The notes beneath the pieces are model-generated. The model was not told the DNA's origin and made no database searches. It saw nothing but the letters and a program-made list of their open reading frames with translations. 64,000 nt of DNA from Umbilicaria muhlenbergii (taxonomy: Eukaryota; Ascomycota; Lecanoromycetes; Umbilicariales; Umbilicariaceae): NCBI GenBank assembly GCA_000611775.1, contig KK106981.1:9099431-9163430 (forward strand), written 5' to 3'. The translations under genes and the position numbers were made by a program. Positions 21,096 through 32,823 of the stretch are shown here, in pieces. Within the stretch, counting starts at the first letter, position 1, and the number at the start of each line of letters is the position of its first letter.

Positions 21096-24000
21096 ATGAG
21101 AACGCGGTCGTCACTAGAGGACCGTCATTCCAATCCACTGAAGCCATCGCTGGAAGATCAAAGCCACATTGGTGAGCTGGAAGGCCGAGTCACCACATCC
21201 ACCCAGGACTTTGTGTCTTCGGATAGTATGTCAGCAGCGACGCAAAAGCCCTTGGGAGAATCGGCACAGGCTGGCCCCGCCTTCTCCTATGCCCAAGCCG
21301 CCAAAGGCAAATCCCCTTCCATATCGTCAACACCACCTTCCGGTAAAGTCCCTGTAGAGGACACAGAGACACCTACCAAGATGGAATCAACACATGACAC
21401 CAAAACCGCTTCTACAGATCATGATAAGGGCCTGCTCACGAGGAGTTCGAGCGAGAGCCATGCAGTACAAGGCAAGAACCTTGCAAATGGACACTTACCG
21501 GAGGTAGCGTCGTCCACAGAATGTGTATCTAGCGCCAATGCTCCGTCGCCTTCGCCCTCGCCCAAACGGCGTTCCGTCTCTCACTCACAACCAGCTCCCT
21601 CTACTCCATCGTCTCCAAGTTTTGGCACAGCTTCAACTTCGACGCTCCCCAAAGAGGAAGATGATTTCTCCGCACCGAATGGCTCTTCTGACTCCACCTG
21701 GGACAAGCAGTCCCAAACGTCACAAATAGCCGATAAAAACCACGACAAACCAGAGGATGAGAAGGATCAATCCAAGAGCAACTCATGGGATAAGGAGCCA
21801 CCAGCTCCAGCACCCCTTAAAGCTGCACCACTGCCAGCTGTCAATTTTTGGCAGCAGCGCAAAGAAGCTATGGAAGCAAAGGCCAAGGCCGGTAAGCCAA
21901 TCACGCCCGCAAGAGCAGGCGGCTCGAACGGTGGAGTGGCACAGACCAATGGAGCACCGAGGAGCTCGGAGAATAGCCCAGATTCACATAAGCCGGATAA
22001 CAATAGACGGAAGGCCAAGACTGGACTAGTAGGGTCGGAGGACAAGTCCGTAGGACTGAACGCCAAGGACACCAATAGACCTGGTGAAGGTGGTAATAAG
22101 AGCGGGACAGAAGGTATATCCTATACAAGCGACTGCTTTTCAAAATATATTTACTAACATGTTGTAGCCCTCAACAGACCATTCCGTGCAACTCGAACCT
22201 CGGATTTTGAAAAACAAATTGCAGCAGCAGCAGCGCCGCCGCCACCTGAAGATGCCACCTCCTGGCCTACGCCGGATAGTGCTCAAGACGAGAAGAAGAA
22301 AGCCCAAGAGAAGGTAGAGAAGAGCGAGAAAGATCGAAATCCGGGGGCTAAGCCTCACGGGAAAGAGAAGTGGATGCCTGTGCCGTATGTTCCCACAGCT
22401 GTTTTTAATACACAGCTTCCTGCACGAAGAGGTGGACGTAATCCACGCGGAGGTAGGGAAGGAAGTGGTAGAGGAGGTCACATACCACATGGTACCATTG
22501 GAACAGAGAAACCATTGCTTGGAACGAACGGTCCATCCTCTGCACCCGCAGTGGCACAGGTCAATGAGCGAGGCAGAGCGGATACAACTGCGCCCAAGAA
22601 TGCTCCGGTTCTGTCAAAACCGAAGAGAGCAGTTAGTGCGGGGCCACCAACATCGAGGGGAGAACAACGAAAGCAGCCAGAGCCTGTATCGCAGGAGCGC
22701 CGGAAGGAAGGAGAAGTAAGCACACAAAGAGCAAATCAAGATGGTGGAGCTCCAACGGTCTCGGGTCGTAGAACATCTACCGCAACGCAGATCGAGAACC
22801 AGTACGCTACTCGTCAGAGCCTTGGCCAGGTCGCTAAAGACGACATGAACGGAGCTCGAAAGCCTGCCCAAGTCACTACGGATAGAGACGAGAAACAGCA
22901 AGCGGTGACTCCCGACACGCACGCGCACCCCCGGTCTGCTGGGCCAGATCGCCGCGCCGAAGGCTCTCTCCGGTCCTTTGATTACTTTAGAGAGTCCGGA
23001 GGCCAGGTTCCTGTTCGAGAACGCGGCGACGGGAGACCAGAGCGTGGACGAGGGGGATTCCGCGGCAGCCGAGGTGGTAGCAATGGGTTTAGCAACGGGC
23101 ATGTCGCAAGTGGTCAGCAGTTTCCCAGCGGCCATCTGTCACATCATCAATCGTCAGCAGGCTTTCCACCCTCAAAACCTCATTCTTTCTCCGAGCGTCA
23201 TGGCTCGCAAGGGCAGGCAGCTCCCTTTACAACAGCTCGGAGCTTCCGAGGTGGAACGAGGTCGCAGTCTATCCCAGATTCTGCGGCGTATGGGAGATAT
23301 CCGGGTAGACCTTCCGCAGGGTCTCAGCATTTACCACCTGTGCATACCGACTTTGCAAATCAATATGGCTACCAGCAGGGGCAGCCTAACGTGATGAGTG
23401 CGATGCCGTTCAACGTGTACATGGAGCATTACGCGCTATTCAGCATGGTGTCGTTGCAGATGTACGTTTGATTCTATTCGATTGGATGCTTAACAATGGG
23501 ACGAATGGAACTAACTCTGGGTAGGGAATATTACTTTTCGGTGGACAACCTCTGTAAAGACATGTTTCTTCGCAAGCACATGGACTCCGAAGGGTTTGTC
23601 TTCCTTAGCGTACTGGCCAACTTCAACCGAATCAAGCAGCTCACCCAGGACATGGACTTAATACGCTACGTCTGTCTGAATTCGGCCCACATGGAGATTC
23701 GAACTGGAATGGATGGGTTTGATCGGGTACGGAAACGAGACGGTTGGCAGCAATGGATTCTAGCTATCGAGGAACGTGACCCGTCGGCGCAGAACGACGC
23801 CCCTGTTCAAATGCAACAGCCCCGCATCCCGCATTCGCAAGTCATGGAAGACTACTACTCACCCAATGGGCGCAGCCCGACTGTGTCACCGAGAGGGTCT
23901 TTCAGTCCAGGCAATGGCGTTTTTATTGACTCCGAATACCAATCTCTGAACGGCATCGCCCCGTCTTTCATCCCGCCTGCCTCTTTAGCGATGGCAAGTG

Positions 24001-24962
24001 ATAACATAACCGATGCGCACATCACACAAACTCCGCTTTCAGCTGCGGTCCCCGACTTTGCTCCTGGCATGCCATCAATGCATAATCACGCTTTCGTATC
24101 CCTGGATTCGCAAGCAAACTCGCAATCACGGCCACAGTCGCAGTCGCACACGCAGACGCAGTCCCACGGAGAGAATCCATTTACAGATGAGCAGGTTGAG
24201 AGTCTCGTGATTGTCGTCCGCAAACCAGTCAGCCCGAGCGCACCAATCCGTGTTCCATTTCACTCTGCGGCATCGCGTACCTTTTCCAACGGTTCCATCG
24301 ATGGCCGGACGATCTCCGATGAACTATCGAAATTCGAAGATCGCCAATCGCAACCACTCACCAACGGCGACAGCGTGTCTGACCGTCTTGACATGGATTC
24401 GGTAAAGAGATCACGGAGTCCTTTCGCCTTGGGTTCGCCCACCCGGTCTCCGAATAGCAATGCCTCCCCGGTCTTTTGGGTAAAGAACAAAGAGGCGCCC
24501 ATCGATTCGCTACCGAATGATTTGACTCATGAATCTTACAGTGTGTTTCGACGTAATGCACTGAAGCAACGTGAACACGCAGGGACTGGCAATTGCCACC
24601 GAGATATGGATGTTCTTTATCAATTCTGGTCACACTTTCTCATTCGAAATTTCAATTCACGCATGTACGATGAATTCCGGCAGTTGGCCTTTGAAGATGC
24701 CACGCAGCGAGGCTCCAATGTCGGTATGAAGAATTTGATCCAGTATTACGACGAATCTCTCCTAGGACAAAAGGTCATCTCCAATGAGATTGCCCACGAC
24801 TTCCTCGAGCTTGTGCGACTTGAGGGTCAAGAGAAAGCGGATGCGCGGCCAGGCTTCGACAAGTTAAGGGCTGCGTGGAGAAACGGCGCTTTCAATATGA
24901 AAAACCGCAAGAAGATCGATACCATCATCGATCAAGAACTCAAAGCCGAGCTCGAGAAGTGA
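21096..24962 (+). CDS. La-related protein 1 (LARP1/Slf1-Sro9 family) RNA-binding protein
   Basis: Three exons (21096–22113, 22168–23461, 23525–24962) encode 1249 residues. LARP1 proteins bind mRNA, notably 5'-TOP-type transcripts and poly(A), and couple translation to TORC1 activity in the cytoplasm. Residues 1–700 are low-complexity, rich in Ser, Pro, Gln and Lys, with an RGG-type segment (RRGGRNPRGG) at about 370 and further Arg/Gly-rich blocks near 650. The La motif follows at about 765–850; intron 2 falls inside it and the splice restores LQMEYYFSVDNLCKDMFLRK. The C-terminal DM15 region is at about 1105–1215 (SVFRRNALKQREHAG, then YQFWSHFLIRNFN, then LIQYYDESL), the part that in LARP1 binds the mRNA cap. 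La motif plus DM15 identifies LARP1 rather than genuine La. Start chosen as the first ATG of the open frame. Confidence 0.92.
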
Positions 24963-25866
24963 ATTAGCGATCAATGCGTGCTTTGAAGTACCGCTAATTG
25001 AGGCATCCCCACCGCAAGCCTCGCATTGCTTATCACGTTCGAGTACCCTCCTGATAGCGTTCTTTTGGTCCCCAACGAATTCGGTGTCTTAGCCAGGAGT
25101 TACATGATAGGCGCTGGGCAGGGAAAAGTTTTGGACGCTATTGCAAGAGACAAGCTCCGCCGTCAAGGCATCTGTTCTCACCTCGCTCTCTCCATCCTCC
25201 GGCATCTGCCGCTTGCTCTTTGCTACGATAAAACATAGACTTTCCATTCCATCTTGCTCGTGTGTTCAGCAGGCGCTTTTTTGAGGGCCAGAGTTTCCAG
25301 ACTCATACTCACGAGTTCCACTATGGCATATTAATGGGGCATCTAGGAGTTTGGTCTTCTGCTGAGCACTCCAAAATCGCACATCCAAAATCACGATCTG
25401 ATTCTTTTTCTGGCATAGCGGGTTTACTTTGCTCAGATCTTTCTCACCTCTGTGCTAGCACGGCTGCTGAGATTGCCCAGACCCGTTTGGCTTTGGCTAT
25501 TTCGCCGCCCCCGATTGTGGGGCACCAAGTTTTTGTGTGCTTCGATTCTATGTGACATATTACTCTTGATACAGATAATTGAAAAGAAGATCCAATTGCA
25601 GATGAATGGTGAGAAAATAAATGTCTTACAGCGAGGAAACAAATAGACAATATATTGCACGTGAACATAGGTGACGATCAAGTTGATCGTTAGTCGATGG
25701 GGGGTTCTTCCGGGTGATCGTCACGTGGTCGGAAGCTAACCTTATCGGGCTTTGTGGCTGTGTAACGCGGATTCGCCACCGCTTCTCCACATCCTGTCAT
25801 CGTGACCTTCCTCCTGCTCTCCTCAACAACAACAACAACAACAACAACTCGAGCCTGACCACAACA
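24963..25866. other. intergenic region
   Basis: 3' region of the LARP1 gene and promoter of the next gene. Near its end is an (AAC)n microsatellite at 25824–25848. No exon recognised. Confidence 0.5.
25824..25848. repeat. (CAA)n microsatellite in 5' leader
   Basis: Eight consecutive CAA units end 18 bp before the ATG of the next gene, so the repeat very likely lies in its 5' untranslated leader. CAA repeats are unstructured and common in fungal leaders. Confidence 0.9.
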
Positions 25867-27481
25867 ATGGCGCCCTCGAGCGGCCACCTCTTGGTCCCCC
25901 AGGCCATAAGAGTCGTCAAGTAAGCCCACACCATCCCACCCCACCCCTCCACCATGCCAATACCATCACCACTACCATTCTTATCCACCCCACACTCACT
26001 AACTCCCCTCCCTTCCCGCCCACAGATTCGCCCTCTCCAAAACCAAAACCTTCTTCCGCTCCACCCTCGCTTCGACTCCAACCACCAATGCCACCACCAC
26101 CGCCACCACTACCACCAACAATGCCGCCCACCACCTCCACCCCATCCCCATCCCCCTCAGCTCCTCCTCCCACCCAATCCACCCCCTAGCCCTCCTCCGC
26201 CAATCCCAATCCCGCTGGTTCACCACCACTCTCCGCCGCTCCCGTCCTCCCCCCCACAACGCCCCTCCCGCGCCAAAACCCGCTCGCTCATCCTACCCAG
26301 CTTCCCCCATCGCGCGCCGTTGCGGCGGCAGCGCGGCATTCGCGGCTCCGCTCCGCCCGAATCTCACCGGTGGCGCCCTGCCCCGCTCCGCCGGCGGCTA
26401 CTCTCTCGGCGGCGCCGGTCTCAGGGGCGGGGCGCGCCATTTCAGCCACGCGCCGGCCCAGTCGGTGGTGCAGAACGTGTCGACGGCGTGCCGGGCGTTC
26501 TGGCTCCGCGGGCACAAAGCCCGGTTCGACGGCGTGGACGCGCGCACGGGGCGGACGATGTATCGGTGCGTGGGTCCGATGGAGGAGGAGGAGTGCGCGC
26601 GCGGGATGCGCGGGGTGGGTGCGGGGGAGATGATGGGGATGGGCATGGGGAAGTGGGCGAGGGGCGCGAGGGTCGAGTGGAATCTCAGCCCGACTGTTAC
26701 GGCGGTGACGGCGTCCCGTCGACCGATGATCGCTGCGGGGGGGGATGAGAGCGCCGCTATGAGTGCTTTTTTGCCCGCCCACACCTGCTCTCTCAACACG
26801 GATGGGCTGCTCGACGTGCTCGCTGCGGATTTCGCCCGCGCGGTCACGGACCTGGCGGCTGTTCTCGCGGATCTGCATCGTCTGGCGACGTTGGGGGATC
26901 TGCCGCTCGGCGTTTCCACGCACGGCACAGCTGGGGTGGTGCTGGCGGTGCGGTTCCCCGGGTGTGATGCCGAGACGGTGGAACGCTTGTGCGACGAGGT
27001 CGGGGTGCGGAGGGGCGTGGTGCGCAGGGATGACGGGTTTGAGGGCGCTCGAGACGTCGAGATGGCGCTGCTGTTTCCGTTCGCGGACGGTGCGGGGGTG
27101 GTGGGCGGGACTTCTGCGGGGGACGAAGGGGACGCGGGGGTGGGGATCGACGACGGCGGGATGGATGCATATTTCCGGCGTACGCGGAGGCCGGACAAGG
27201 TCGATTGGAGGGATTTGATGAGCCCGTCCCCGCGGAGTTCGCTGACTGCTCCGGAGATGTCGGAGGATGGGAGGACGGATGGCGGGGTTGAGGAGGGGGG
27301 AATGCGGGATCCGTGGATGGTGCCGTCGGAGGAGCCGGAGGGGTATTCGAGTATGCACGAGAGCGACTATGCAGACGACGATGATTTCCTTGTTGGAGCA
27401 CATGGTGAGAGGGCGGGGGGATATGAGGGCGTGGAGGGCATTTATCGGTTTTTGAGGGAGTGCGATGGTGCGAGGAGGTGA
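25867..27481 (+). CDS. conserved Pezizomycotina protein of unknown function, possibly mitochondrial
   Basis: Two exons (25867–25919, 26026–27481; intron 106 nt) encode 502 residues. The N-terminal 190 residues are low-complexity, rich in Ser, Thr, Pro and Arg with few acidic residues, as in some mitochondrial presequences. The best-conserved looking block is QSVVQNVSTACRAFWLRGHK followed by ARFDGVDARTGR. A folded part follows to about 400 and an acidic Asp/Glu/Gly-rich tail ends the protein. From memory, related proteins are sometimes labelled 'casein kinase II beta 2 subunit' in Aspergillus annotations, but I see no CK2-beta zinc finger and do not support that name. The DNA is very GC-rich, which creates a long antisense frame. 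Splice and start are supported by frame and by the short leader. Confidence 0.7.
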
Positions 27482-29377
27482 GGGGGAGGTGGGAAGAGTG
27501 GGGAGGGTTTGGGGGTGAGGTTGGGGGTTGGGGGTTGAAAGGGTATGGGTATAGGTGGGCGTGGGGATGGGAGCGGATGGGATGGGATGGGATGGAATAG
27601 GGTTACCACTGGGCTTTAAATTGGCATTCATGACGACGGTGGCGTTTCTGAGGGATTGGTCGATGATAGTTCCTTTGATTAAGGGGACGGGGACGGAGAC
27701 GGGGATGATGATGGGGATGGGGATCGGGAGAGATGGGCTCCAGGTGTGGGGTTTTGTATGCGGTTGCGGTTGCGGTAGCGATAGCGCGTGTGGAGATGGC
27801 ATAACTGCTTCGGTAGCAAGGACATCATTATCTGAATTTGCTCCATCGTCTCCCTCCTTCCGTCGTCTCTTCTCCCTCATCTCTCTTCTCTCGTCTCTCG
27901 TCTCTTTGTCCCACGCAACATGAACACCGACCATCCTTGCGCTCGACCCGCCGCTTCCCCTCCCTTTGACCTTTCCACTCCCTCTCCCTCTCCCTCTTCC
28001 GCTCTTCTCCCTCTCCTCTCTCCTCCTCCTCCCCTCTCTCTCCCATTCTCTCTTCTCCCTCGCTCCTTCCGCCGCAAACCCCTTTCGCCCCCACCCCCTG
28101 GATCCCCACTCCTCCCTCCCAATCCTCCCATCCATCCATCCCATCCACATCCGCATCCGCATCCGCCTCAGCCTCAAAGGAAGAAAGGGAAGAAGAACGC
28201 AACCTCAAGCCCAGCGCCCGGCTACCGCCCCGGCTCGGCTCTCGCTCTGAGTGGGGCAATCTTTCGGATCCCGCCCTAAGCACAGACGCGTGTGTGAGCG
28301 AGAAGGAAGAAGGATAGGGGTAGGGATGAGTAGAAGAAGAACAACAAGGAGAAGGAATATCGGTGGGGAGAGACGAAGGCCCGGTCTGGTAACGATGGAT
28401 GGGTTTGGAGGGCGTGGGGGAAGTGGATGCCGTCGAGGGGTCTACAAAGAGGGAAGGCGGAGCGGAAGAGTGAGTGGATAAGAACGGGTTGGGAGATGGG
28501 TTGGGGTAAGGGGAGGGGCTCTATTCCGAGGGGGACAGCCGACGGGGAAAGGCGACGGAGAGACAGAGACGCCGTGGAAGGTGCGTCGGTGGGACGTTCT
28601 GGGTTGGGGCTGTGAGGGGATGGTGCAGCGAATGGAGGGTCTGGGTTGGAGATACGCTGGGAAGAGGCAAGAGCGCGACGATGGCAGTTTCGACGCTCGA
28701 GGTGTAGGGAATGATAGAGGAGACCTAAGTCATGAGAGGACTGTGGCGAGGCCGTGGTGATGTTGTAATGGATGTGACTATGATATTATTCGTCTGAGAC
28801 TTGCGTTCCAGAGATCGTTGCGAACGGGCTTGCTCGACCTCACGGCACATTCGGGTTCTCCCGAAGCTGTTTCTATGATGCGAAGACCTGGACATCGTAC
28901 GGACGAGGGCAGCGAGGCATGTCGTGGACTGTCTTTGCTCGGGTGTATGCTGTCGAGACAGGAGCAATCATGTCAACATTCAAAAGTCACTCACGAGGCG
29001 CCGACGAGATGTTTGAAGGTCGGGATTTCTCGGGTGACAAATAAGGGACCAGATTACCGCCATGGGTGTTGTGGCAGAGGCACAGTCGGAGCACTGGATG
29101 GATGCGACCGTGGAAGAGGCTTTTGGCGCAGTCGAGGTGGCCGATCACTGGTTCGCTCCGGAAACGATGGGTCATGAATAGAAAGGACACAAAATAATCG
29201 ACGATCGCACCAACTTCGGCCGACATACTGTAACGCATGCTGATGCATGATGTCGTTGGCTCTTCCCAACACCTTCACCCGGCAGTCACGTAGCAATGCA
29301 GATACTGACATCGGCACTATCTGAGAAGCGTCGCTGGCGGTATTTGTGTTGGTGAAACAAAGCCAAATCCTTTGCAA
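27482..29377. other. GC- and purine/pyrimidine-biased intergenic region
   Basis: 1.9 kb of skewed DNA: G-rich from 27480 to 27600, C/T-rich from 27840 to 28170 (CTCTCCCT runs), G/A-rich again to 28620. An open frame at 27920–28279 on the plus strand is almost entirely Pro/Ser/Leu low-complexity, so I do not call it a gene. Nothing further seen up to the SFT2 stop. Confidence 0.5.
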
Positions 29378-30767
29378 TCAGTCCGTCATCCAAGCTGCCA
29401 CCCTGTTGGTTCCAAATCTTGCAGCGAAGCGCAAGCCTGTGCCACCCATAGGAAAGTAGCTGACAAGATACCAAACAAGGCAGCCCAATTGTATCATGGA
29501 CGAAAATATAGTCAGGAGGGTGTTCCGCAGCTGTGATTGACGAGGACTATTAGCGAGTCTTCTGTTGAGCTACCGGGCTCTGGAGCAACGGAAAAACGAG
29601 TAGAAGCCGTGGGAAGGAGGTGGGCAAGAGTCGGGGGAGGCTCCGTGGATAGAGTCCTCCGAGATGGAAGACTTACCCCAACGGCGAAGTATAAGGTCAA
29701 GAAGATCGAACCAAAATAGGCGGCCGTGAAGGGCAGTCGCGGTCCCGAGACAAGGTGCTTAGCGTAGGTGATTGGCCCCATCAGCACCGCCCACGAGGCC
29801 AAGAATAGCACCGAGCCCATGGACCATCTGCACGTATCATGAGATGGTTAGTCGATTAGGTCATTAGTGTCGTTGATTAGTTGACTCTGATAGAATCTGC
29901 CATGTTGAGGAAAGGTATACGGGGTGAAAGCGACAGTGATAGTAAAAAGTGAAACAGATTGGTAATGCAGTTGAGACAACGGCAGCAAGCCAGAGCTCGA
30001 GCCTCATGACGCGCTCAACCACAAGGGTGGGTGTCGATGGAGGGGGCGGTGTCTTGGGAAAGGGAGACGAGGAGTGGCGCGTGCGGAATGCCATGCCATG
30101 CTCCGAAACAGTCGAGATATCACGATCATGACCAGAGATGGCGATTGGGGGGTTGGGCTGCGAAGCATGCAAGAGTACGTACAGTATGGCGAACTTTGGG
30201 GGCCTCAGCGATAAGACTGGGAAGAGGAAGAAGCAGATAACGAAGCAGGCTAGGGCGCCTAGATTGCAGGCGGCGAAGACGAGCAGTCGGTCCCATCGGC
30301 TCACTGTCGCGCAGTCATGATGATTAGCCTGTTAGAATGGATGATGCATCATCCATCCGTCGTAGTGCATATGCCTCGCTTGGGGTGGGGGAGGGGGAAG
30401 GGGGGGTGCATGATGCTATGCGTGTGATAAATAACGGCCACGCAGGAACCTTTATGTCCATCACGCATATCAGGTTTCTTACTGAGGGCATGGGGCTTGA
30501 GGCCACCGACATGGGTCCAGGTATGGGTACAGGCAGCGACTCACATGCAAAGAACCCTTCCTCCTCTTCGCGGCGACTGGGAGCAGGCAACGGTGCACCT
30601 GGGCCTTCATGGTTCGGAAGCCTGACAGAACCCCCGTCGCCAAAGGGGTTTAGTGCTCGTAGCCTCGAGAAGATCGGTGACGACGACGATGTGTTGACGG
30701 GAAGGTCCGGATCGCGGCGAGACCAGCCAAGGTTGTTCATCGAGTCCCGAAAGGAGGTTGATGCCAT
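29378..30767 (-). CDS. SFT2: SFT2 family vesicle transport protein
   Basis: Four exons (30767–30545, 30303–30183, 29827–29677, 29530–29378) encode 215 residues, the same length as yeast Sft2. Sft2/Got1-like proteins are four-helix membrane proteins of the Golgi that help endosome-derived vesicles fuse with the late Golgi. The N-terminal 75 residues are cytosolic. Helix 1 starts after LSRWDRLLVFAACNLGA, a family hallmark restored by the first splice. Helices 2 and 3 (GSVLFLASWAVLMGP and SGPRLPFTAAYFGSIFLTLYFAVG) follow, then helix 4 with LVWYLVSYFPMGGTGLRFA, the conserved C-terminal block. The introns of 241, 355 and 146 nt are long for this genome. The 355-nt intron stays open in frame for about 106 codons, so retention would make an alternative tail. 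Confidence 0.92.
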
Positions 30768-31909
30768 GGCCGGCAGTGCGAATGCGGGAAAGTCTGAGGA
30801 GCGGATACGAGGCACTACGACTGGGGTGAGAGTGTGGACAAAGAGCTTGTCCCAGAGCTTGTTGACTTTGTCCAGCTGGGTGCAGGAGTGCAGGTGGAGA
30901 CCCTGAATGCTCCGTGCAAAGATCGACGACAGCCGCCCGAGCCGAAGTCAGCACCCCCACTTTGCTGCTCTCGCTGCTGCGCCGGTTCGTTGGTGCGGGA
31001 TGCCGGGGTCAGAGACGTAATGCTATTTGCGTGACCCTGTGGCGGTGACTGGGCCGGGGACCGGGACTGGGGCTGGAACGTTGACAGCTCGTGCGGATCT
31101 GCCTCTGGGTATTTCTAGAAGGCTCGCCAGGCGGGCCTGCACCGATGGACGAATCGACCGAGACACGACGCCTGTCGCGGCTCAGCGAGTGGAGAAGAAC
31201 GGGAGTGTCCAGCTGCAGCGTGCGCTTTGCGAGCTGCACGCTGCGAAGGTAATGCGAGGCGGGAGCGGAAGATTTCTTGCAGGCTGCAGATGATCTTCTT
31301 CTGGGGTAAGTTGATCGAGGAGCAAGTGTGCGAATCACTCGGCCGGCCACGGGGGGGGACCCAAGGGGCCAGGAGTCGTACAAGGTTAACACACTTGCTT
31401 AGCGATGCGCGTCGATAACAAGACGCGGGCGGGTGACGAGAGTTTTTGGATCTACCTCTTATCGCGGTGTTTTCGTACGCTCTTGGCCTCTCTGGCAGAG
31501 GAGGGGTCCGAGGGGCCTCCGGTCAAGCAATGGCCGGTGGGAACGAGGGGCTGCTGAGAAATGTAGAAGAGGACGATATTGCGCTTGCAACGGTGGTGGT
31601 GTGTGGCTTTGTGCGCGCATGCGATTGGGCAGATGTCAACGGGAGGTGGGTTGCGACACACCTTTCGAGACAAAGGCAGACACACCACAAGGTCAGCTAG
31701 TTATAGGGGCATCAGCCATCAGGTATCCGTGTCAAAGATGCAGTACTAGGCCGGAGGCAGTGGCAGTGGCGGTGGGCGGCGACGGAGGCAGGCAGTCGTA
31801 AGGTTCATGGTCGATGCGGATGGATGATCATCGACAAGGACGCGGCCTTGCAACCCTGGCCGGATCCGAGCTGGTGATTGGTCCGACGCCCGCACCGTCC
31901 AAGCGTCTG

Positions 31910-31942
31910 GTGCCGGCTAGCCCCGTCGGGGTTAGCCGGCAC
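31910..31942. repeat. inverted repeat with 15-bp arms
   Basis: Arms GTGCCGGCTAGCCCC (31910–31924) and GGGGTTAGCCGGCAC (31928–31942) are complementary at 14 of 15 positions around a 3-base centre. No gene is adjacent, so a transcription terminator is not an obvious reading. A short palindrome of this type may be an element end or a protein-binding site. Confidence 0.85.
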
Positions 31943-32431
31943 GCCTGGTTGTCGTGATGGCGCGTAGATTTAATGTTTCAGCAGGCATCAGGCGCCACCT
32001 CGACTGCCGTCGTGCTTGTCTCTCGTCTTCCAATTGTCTCTCGTGTCTCTCCAGGGACGTCCGACCAGTATCAAGGCAGCTCCATTCACTCCCTTCCCCT
32101 TTCCAGGCTGTTCCCTCTCCCGTCTCCTTGTCAGAGCCGGCCATGGTAAATGCCCGGTCGCCTCGTCGACACACATATGCAGGACGCACATGCCCTTGTC
32201 AACCTGGACCGTTGGCGATTCAGGAATGAGTCACATTGGTCGAGTCTCAGTTGGGCAACGTAGACAATGGCGAACTAGTGAAGGCCGGTGAATGAGTGAA
32301 GACGGTGCTGGAAGCTTGGGTGAAACCGTGCATGACTATTGCCAGAGCCAGCCGTAACTGCACTGGGCAATGGCGCGATCATGGCCGCCAGCTCCATGCC
32401 CATAAAGAGATGCATGGCGCTCCCGCCTGAA

Positions 32432-32487
32432 GCGAATGCAAATGCGAATGCGAATGCGAATTCGAATGCCAATGCGAATGCGAATGA
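32432..32487. repeat. (GCGAAT)n short tandem repeat
   Basis: About nine units of a 6-bp motif GCGAAT/GCAAAT with a few substitutions. Confidence 0.85.
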
Positions 32488-32589
32488 ACACGCAGCTCCC
32501 TCGACCCTGGACCTTACCGTATCCTGGACCCTTCCAGTCCGAGCGTGCAAGCGTTCAAGCGTGCAATTCAACCGCCGACCCCAGCTGCA

Positions 32590-32630
32590 TGACCTTGCCT
32601 GACCTTGCCTGACCTTGCCTGACCTTGCCT
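32590..32630. repeat. (TGACCTTGCC)4 tandem repeat
   Basis: Four consecutive copies of a 10-bp unit, directly followed by the palindromic TTACCTGAGGTAA. Confidence 0.95.
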
Positions 32631-32778
32631 TACCTGAGGTAACCACAGTACCGTGAACTCTACAGCCCGTGCAGGCAAGGCACTCCTGCTTCTCGACCGG
32701 CTCCACTCACGGTCAACAGCAGAGTCAGCCCGATCGGGTCCGCGCTGCCCTCAAGAACAGTCGACTTTGATTGCAGCG

Positions 32779-32823
32779 TTTGCACTTTGCACTTTGCACT
32801 TTGCACACTGCACTTTGCACACT
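32779..32823. repeat. (TTTGCAC)n tandem repeat
   Basis: Six imperfect units of TTTGCAC/ACTGCAC in a row. Confidence 0.85.

Noticed and set aside
26288-28177. 629-codon antisense open frame
   Set aside because: It lies opposite a spliced gene in very GC-rich DNA, is dominated by Arg/Pro/His repeats and has no domain. GC-rich coding DNA often leaves the other strand open by chance.
27920-28279. 119-codon frame rich in Pro, Ser and Leu
   Set aside because: Translation of pyrimidine-skewed low-complexity DNA. No domain and no splice partner.
29864-30304. 146-codon SFT2-like frame as a separate short gene
   Set aside because: It is exon 2 of SFT2 read into the following intron. The rest of the family sequence is found in the downstream exons.
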